Positions 61,714-64,000 of a stretch of 64,000 bases of DNA are shown here, piece by piece. Each line of letters starts with the position of its first letter. Positions within the stretch are counted from its first letter, which is position 1. This stretch comes from AV40 sp038230255 (lineage in GTDB: Bacteria; Verrucomicrobiota; Verrucomicrobiia; Chthoniobacterales; UBA10450), in assembly GCA_038230255.1 (NCBI GenBank), contig JBBRNP010000001.1, forward strand, positions 248,001 to 312,000, in the 5' to 3' direction. Under the pieces are notes generated by a model. That model did no database searches. It was not told where the DNA came from and was given only the letters and a program-made list of their open reading frames with translations. The translations under genes and the position numbers were made by a program.

Positions 61714-62427
61714 GTGAGTCCATTTCTCACCGCCAATTGGCGATATCTCGCCATGCTCAATTTCGTTGTCGATCCAAAGATCGTCGCGCCACTTGTCCCG
61801 CCTGGAACTGAAATCGATTTCGAAAACGGCGAAACGTTCGTCAGTGTGGTCGGCTTTCTTTTTCTCGACACGCGCCTGCTCGGGCTGCCGATCCCGTTGC
61901 ATCGCGATTTCGAGGAAGTGAATCTTCGCTTTTACGTGCGAAAGAAATCCGCTGACACCTGGCGGCGCGGGGTTGTCTTCGTGCGAGAGCTTGTCCCCAA
62001 GCGCGCGATCGCCACCATCGCGCGCACATTTTACGGTGAGCCATATCTTGCGGTGCCGATGAAACATCAGATCGATCATGTCGATCTTAAGTTGAGCGTC
62101 GAATATTCCTGGCGACGCGGTAAATCGAAATGGGAGTCGCTCAAGATGAGCGCGAGCGGTGAACCGCAGCCAATTCTCGCCGGATCACACGCTGAATTCA
62201 TCACCGAACATTATTGGGGCTATACCCGTGTCCGCGCGGGTTGCAGCGAGTACCGAGTCGAACATCCGCGCTGGAAAGTTTGGAACGCCGACACTTTTGC
62301 ATTGTCAGCAGACGTCGCTTTGCTTTACGGCGAGCAATTTGTGGAACCCTTAAGCGCCGCGCCGCGGTCCGCCTTCATTGCCGACGGTTCCGCGATTCAG
62401 GTTCTACTTCGCCAGCAGCTGCCGTAA
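61714..62427 (+). CDS. DUF2071 (YqjF-like) protein
   Basis: 237 residues, GTG start. The opening FLTANWRYLAMLNFVVDPKI and VPPGTEIDFENGETFVSVVG are typical of DUF2071, as is RRGVVFVRELVPKRAIATIA. The fold resembles acetoacetate decarboxylase but the role is not known. The 3' end overlaps aconitase by 24 bases on the opposite strand. Confidence 0.8.
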   Translation: MSPFLTANWRYLAMLNFVVDPKIVAPLVPPGTEIDFENGETFVSVVGFLFLDTRLLGLPIPLHRDFEEVNLRFYVRKKSADTWRRGVVFVRELVPKRAIATIARTFYGEPYLAVPMKHQIDHVDLKLSVEYSWRRGKSKWESLKMSASGEPQPILAGSHAEFITEHYWGYTRVRAGCSEYRVEHPRWKVWNADTFALSADVALLYGEQFVEPLSAAPRSAFIADGSAIQVLLRQQLP

Positions 62428-64000
62428 AACAAAGGGCAGAATGCCGCCGTGCCGGTAATAATCGATCTCTATTGGCGTATCGATTCGCAATTTGACTGGC
62501 ACGTAACGCTTCTCGCCTTCTTTGCTTTGGAGCTCCAGCGTTAGTCGCTGCCCCGGTTGGATCGCATCGGACAAACCACCGATCGAAAAGGTTTGTGAGC
62601 CATCCAGTCCGAGTGATTGCGCCGTTACGCCGTCGAGAAATTGCAGCGGTAACACGCCCATGCCGACAAGGTTCGAACGATGAATTCGCTCAAAGCTCGT
62701 GGCGACCACTGCTTTCACTCCAAGAAGTTTTGTCCCCTTTGCCGCCCAGTCGCGCGACGAACCAGTGCCGTACTCGGTTCCGGCTAAAATAACGAGCGGC
62801 ACCTTCTCTTTTTGATAACGCATCGCCGCATCGAAGATCGACATCTGCTCGCCGTCGGGATAATGCTTCGTCACGTCGCCCTCTGTTCCCGGAACCATCA
62901 AATTTTTGATCCGCACATTCGCAAACGTCCCGCGCGTCATGACCAGATCGTTTCCACGTCGGCTGCCGTAACTGTTGAAATCCTCCGGCTGAATTCCGCG
63001 CGACTTCAAATATTCTCCAGCCGGTGAAGTCGCTTTGATTGCGCCCGCCGGCGAAATGTGATCGGTCGTGACTGAGTCGCCAAAAATGCCGAGCGCGCGC
63101 GCCCCGACGATGTTTTCGATCTTGCCAGCCTCCATCGAGAAATCTTTGAAGAACGGCGGCTCGTGAATGTAATCACTTTTCTCGTCCCATTGATAAACTT
63201 CGCCGGTGCTCGATGGGATCTCGTTCCATTTCGGATTTTGATCGGCGAAATCGCGATAAAGCTTGCGGAAGACGTCCGGGTGCAGCGCCGACTGCATCGC
63301 ATCGCGCACTTCTTTCAAACTCGGCCAGAGATCGCGCAGGAAAGTTTCCCGTCCGCTTTTGTCCTTACCGATCGGCTCCTTCGAAAGATCGACATCCACC
63401 CGGCCGGCGAGCGCGAACGCGACTACCAACGGCGGCGACATGAGAAAGTTTGCTTTGATGTTTTGGTGGACCCGCGCTTCGAAGTTGCGGTTCCCCGAAA
63501 GCACCGACGCCGCGACCAGATCGTAATCGTTGATCGCCTTCTCGATTTTCGGATGGAGCGGCCCCGAGTTACCGATGCAGGTGGTGCAGCCGTATCCGAC
63601 GAGATTGAATCCGAGTTGGTCGAGGTATTTTTGCAGCCCGGTCTTGTCGAGATAATCGGTGACCACGCGCGAGCCCGGCGCGAGCGAAGTTTTCACCGCC
63701 GGATCGATTCGCATTCCGCGCTCGACCGCTTTCTTGGCCAGCAAACCGGCGGCGAGCATCACGCTTGGGTTGCTCGTGTTCGTGCAACTCGTGATCGCCG
63801 CGATCAACACGCTGCCGTGGCCGATCCGGCTCTCGCCATGATGAAATGGATCAGCGGATGAATTTTCTAGTTCCTTCGCGGTGTCGGGCGTCGGCCGGTT
63901 GTTTACCATCTCGGCCTTGTTGCGCTCTTCGCCCGGCTCGATGCCCGGTCCGTTCTTGTCGGATGAAGGCATGTCGCCATCGGTCGGCGGCGATCCGTTC
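62404..64000 (-). CDS. acnA: aconitate hydratase A, C-terminal part (5' truncated by window)
   Basis: Interconverts citrate and isocitrate via a 4Fe-4S cluster. The frame is open to the window edge, about 531 residues; the true start lies outside. Cluster cysteines: AAITSCTNTSNPSV and GYGCTTCIGNSGPL. Swivel domain segments: ILAGTEYGTGSSRDWAAKG and SFERIHRSNLVGMGVLPLQF, with FGDSVTTDHISPAGAI. Before the first cysteine is a polar linker (about 45 residues, ending FHHGESRIGHG) that is longer than in Escherichia coli AcnA. Confidence 0.95.
   Translation of the reverse strand, partial: NGSPPTDGDMPSSDKNGPGIEPGEERNKAEMVNNRPTPDTAKELENSSADPFHHGESRIGHGSVLIAAITSCTNTSNPSVMLAAGLLAKKAVERGMRIDPAVKTSLAPGSRVVTDYLDKTGLQKYLDQLGFNLVGYGCTTCIGNSGPLHPKIEKAINDYDLVAASVLSGNRNFEARVHQNIKANFLMSPPLVVAFALAGRVDVDLSKEPIGKDKSGRETFLRDLWPSLKEVRDAMQSALHPDVFRKLYRDFADQNPKWNEIPSSTGEVYQWDEKSDYIHEPPFFKDFSMEAGKIENIVGARALGIFGDSVTTDHISPAGAIKATSPAGEYLKSRGIQPEDFNSYGSRRGNDLVMTRGTFANVRIKNLMVPGTEGDVTKHYPDGEQMSIFDAAMRYQKEKVPLVILAGTEYGTGSSRDWAAKGTKLLGVKAVVATSFERIHRSNLVGMGVLPLQFLDGVTAQSLGLDGSQTFSIGGLSDAIQPGQRLTLELQSKEGEKRYVPVKLRIDTPIEIDYYRHGGILPFVLRQLLAK

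Overview
The window reads as a chromosomal segment of a Gram-negative soil-type bacterium of the Verrucomicrobia (Spartobacteria/Chthoniobacterales-like). This is inferred from protein style and layout only: ECF sigma factor next to a Pkn-type kinase with TPRs, an outer-membrane beta-barrel protein, ExbD, LpxL-like acyltransferase, roughly 55-60% GC, many TTG/GTG starts, and numerous short palindromic intergenic repeats. No 16S gene is present to settle it. Nothing here looks like a prophage, insertion sequence or CRISPR array.

Layout. 1-4.3 kb: end of an exbD-like gene, def, then a 536-bp AT-rich non-coding stretch with a consensus DnaA box (candidate oriC), dnaA and dnaN. 4.3-17.2 kb: housekeeping genes on both strands (GT-C glycosyltransferase, miaB, mtnP, a D,D-carboxypeptidase, glyoxalase-like, ubiX, DUF374 acyltransferase, folD, a geranylgeranyl-reductase-like flavoprotein, a site-2 protease with CBS domains, uvrC). 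17.2-27.6 kb: PBP2, aldo/keto reductase, a four-gene CbiX / GAF / DR2241-type Fe-S domain / amidohydrolase operon, a sigma-54 activator, two small secreted coiled-coil genes, rpoN and dciA (DUF721).

27.7-41.2 kb is the most accessory-looking part: a beta-barrel protein, a vitamin K-dependent gamma-carboxylase homologue, a stray copy of the dciA 3' end, a Tat-exported animal-type haem peroxidase, a secreted protein with a nitrile-hydratase-leader (NHLP)-like domain coupled to a Ser/Thr kinase-TPR protein and an ECF sigma factor, folB, then a small secreted Cys-pair protein with an HTTM (SdpB-like) membrane protein and its partner, and an adenylate-cyclase/TPR protein. 41.3-64 kb: argH, NUDIX hydrolase, tatC, prepilin peptidase, LpxL-like acyltransferase plus halogenase-like flavoprotein, nagA, a GT28 lipid glycosyltransferase, YihY, an amidase with a repetitive Lys/Pro-rich linker, an amino acid permease pair, an ACT protein, a GT-C/TPR protein, tRNA-Arg and tRNA-His, a coiled-coil/TPR protein, DUF2071 and the C-terminal part of aconitase.

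Most striking beyond gene content: (i) an 11-mer, (A/T)TGTCGATCTT, found at least 20 times in 64 kb, on both strands and in several reading frames, where chance predicts far less than one; (ii) dispersed palindromic repeats that have entered coding sequence in frame in two genes of the CbiX operon; (iii) a tetranucleotide microsatellite at the translationally coupled junction of the kinase and the NHLP-like gene; and (iv) a diverged copy of the dciA 3' end downstream of the gamma-carboxylase homologue. All gene calls are by eye from sequence and motifs; no database search was run.
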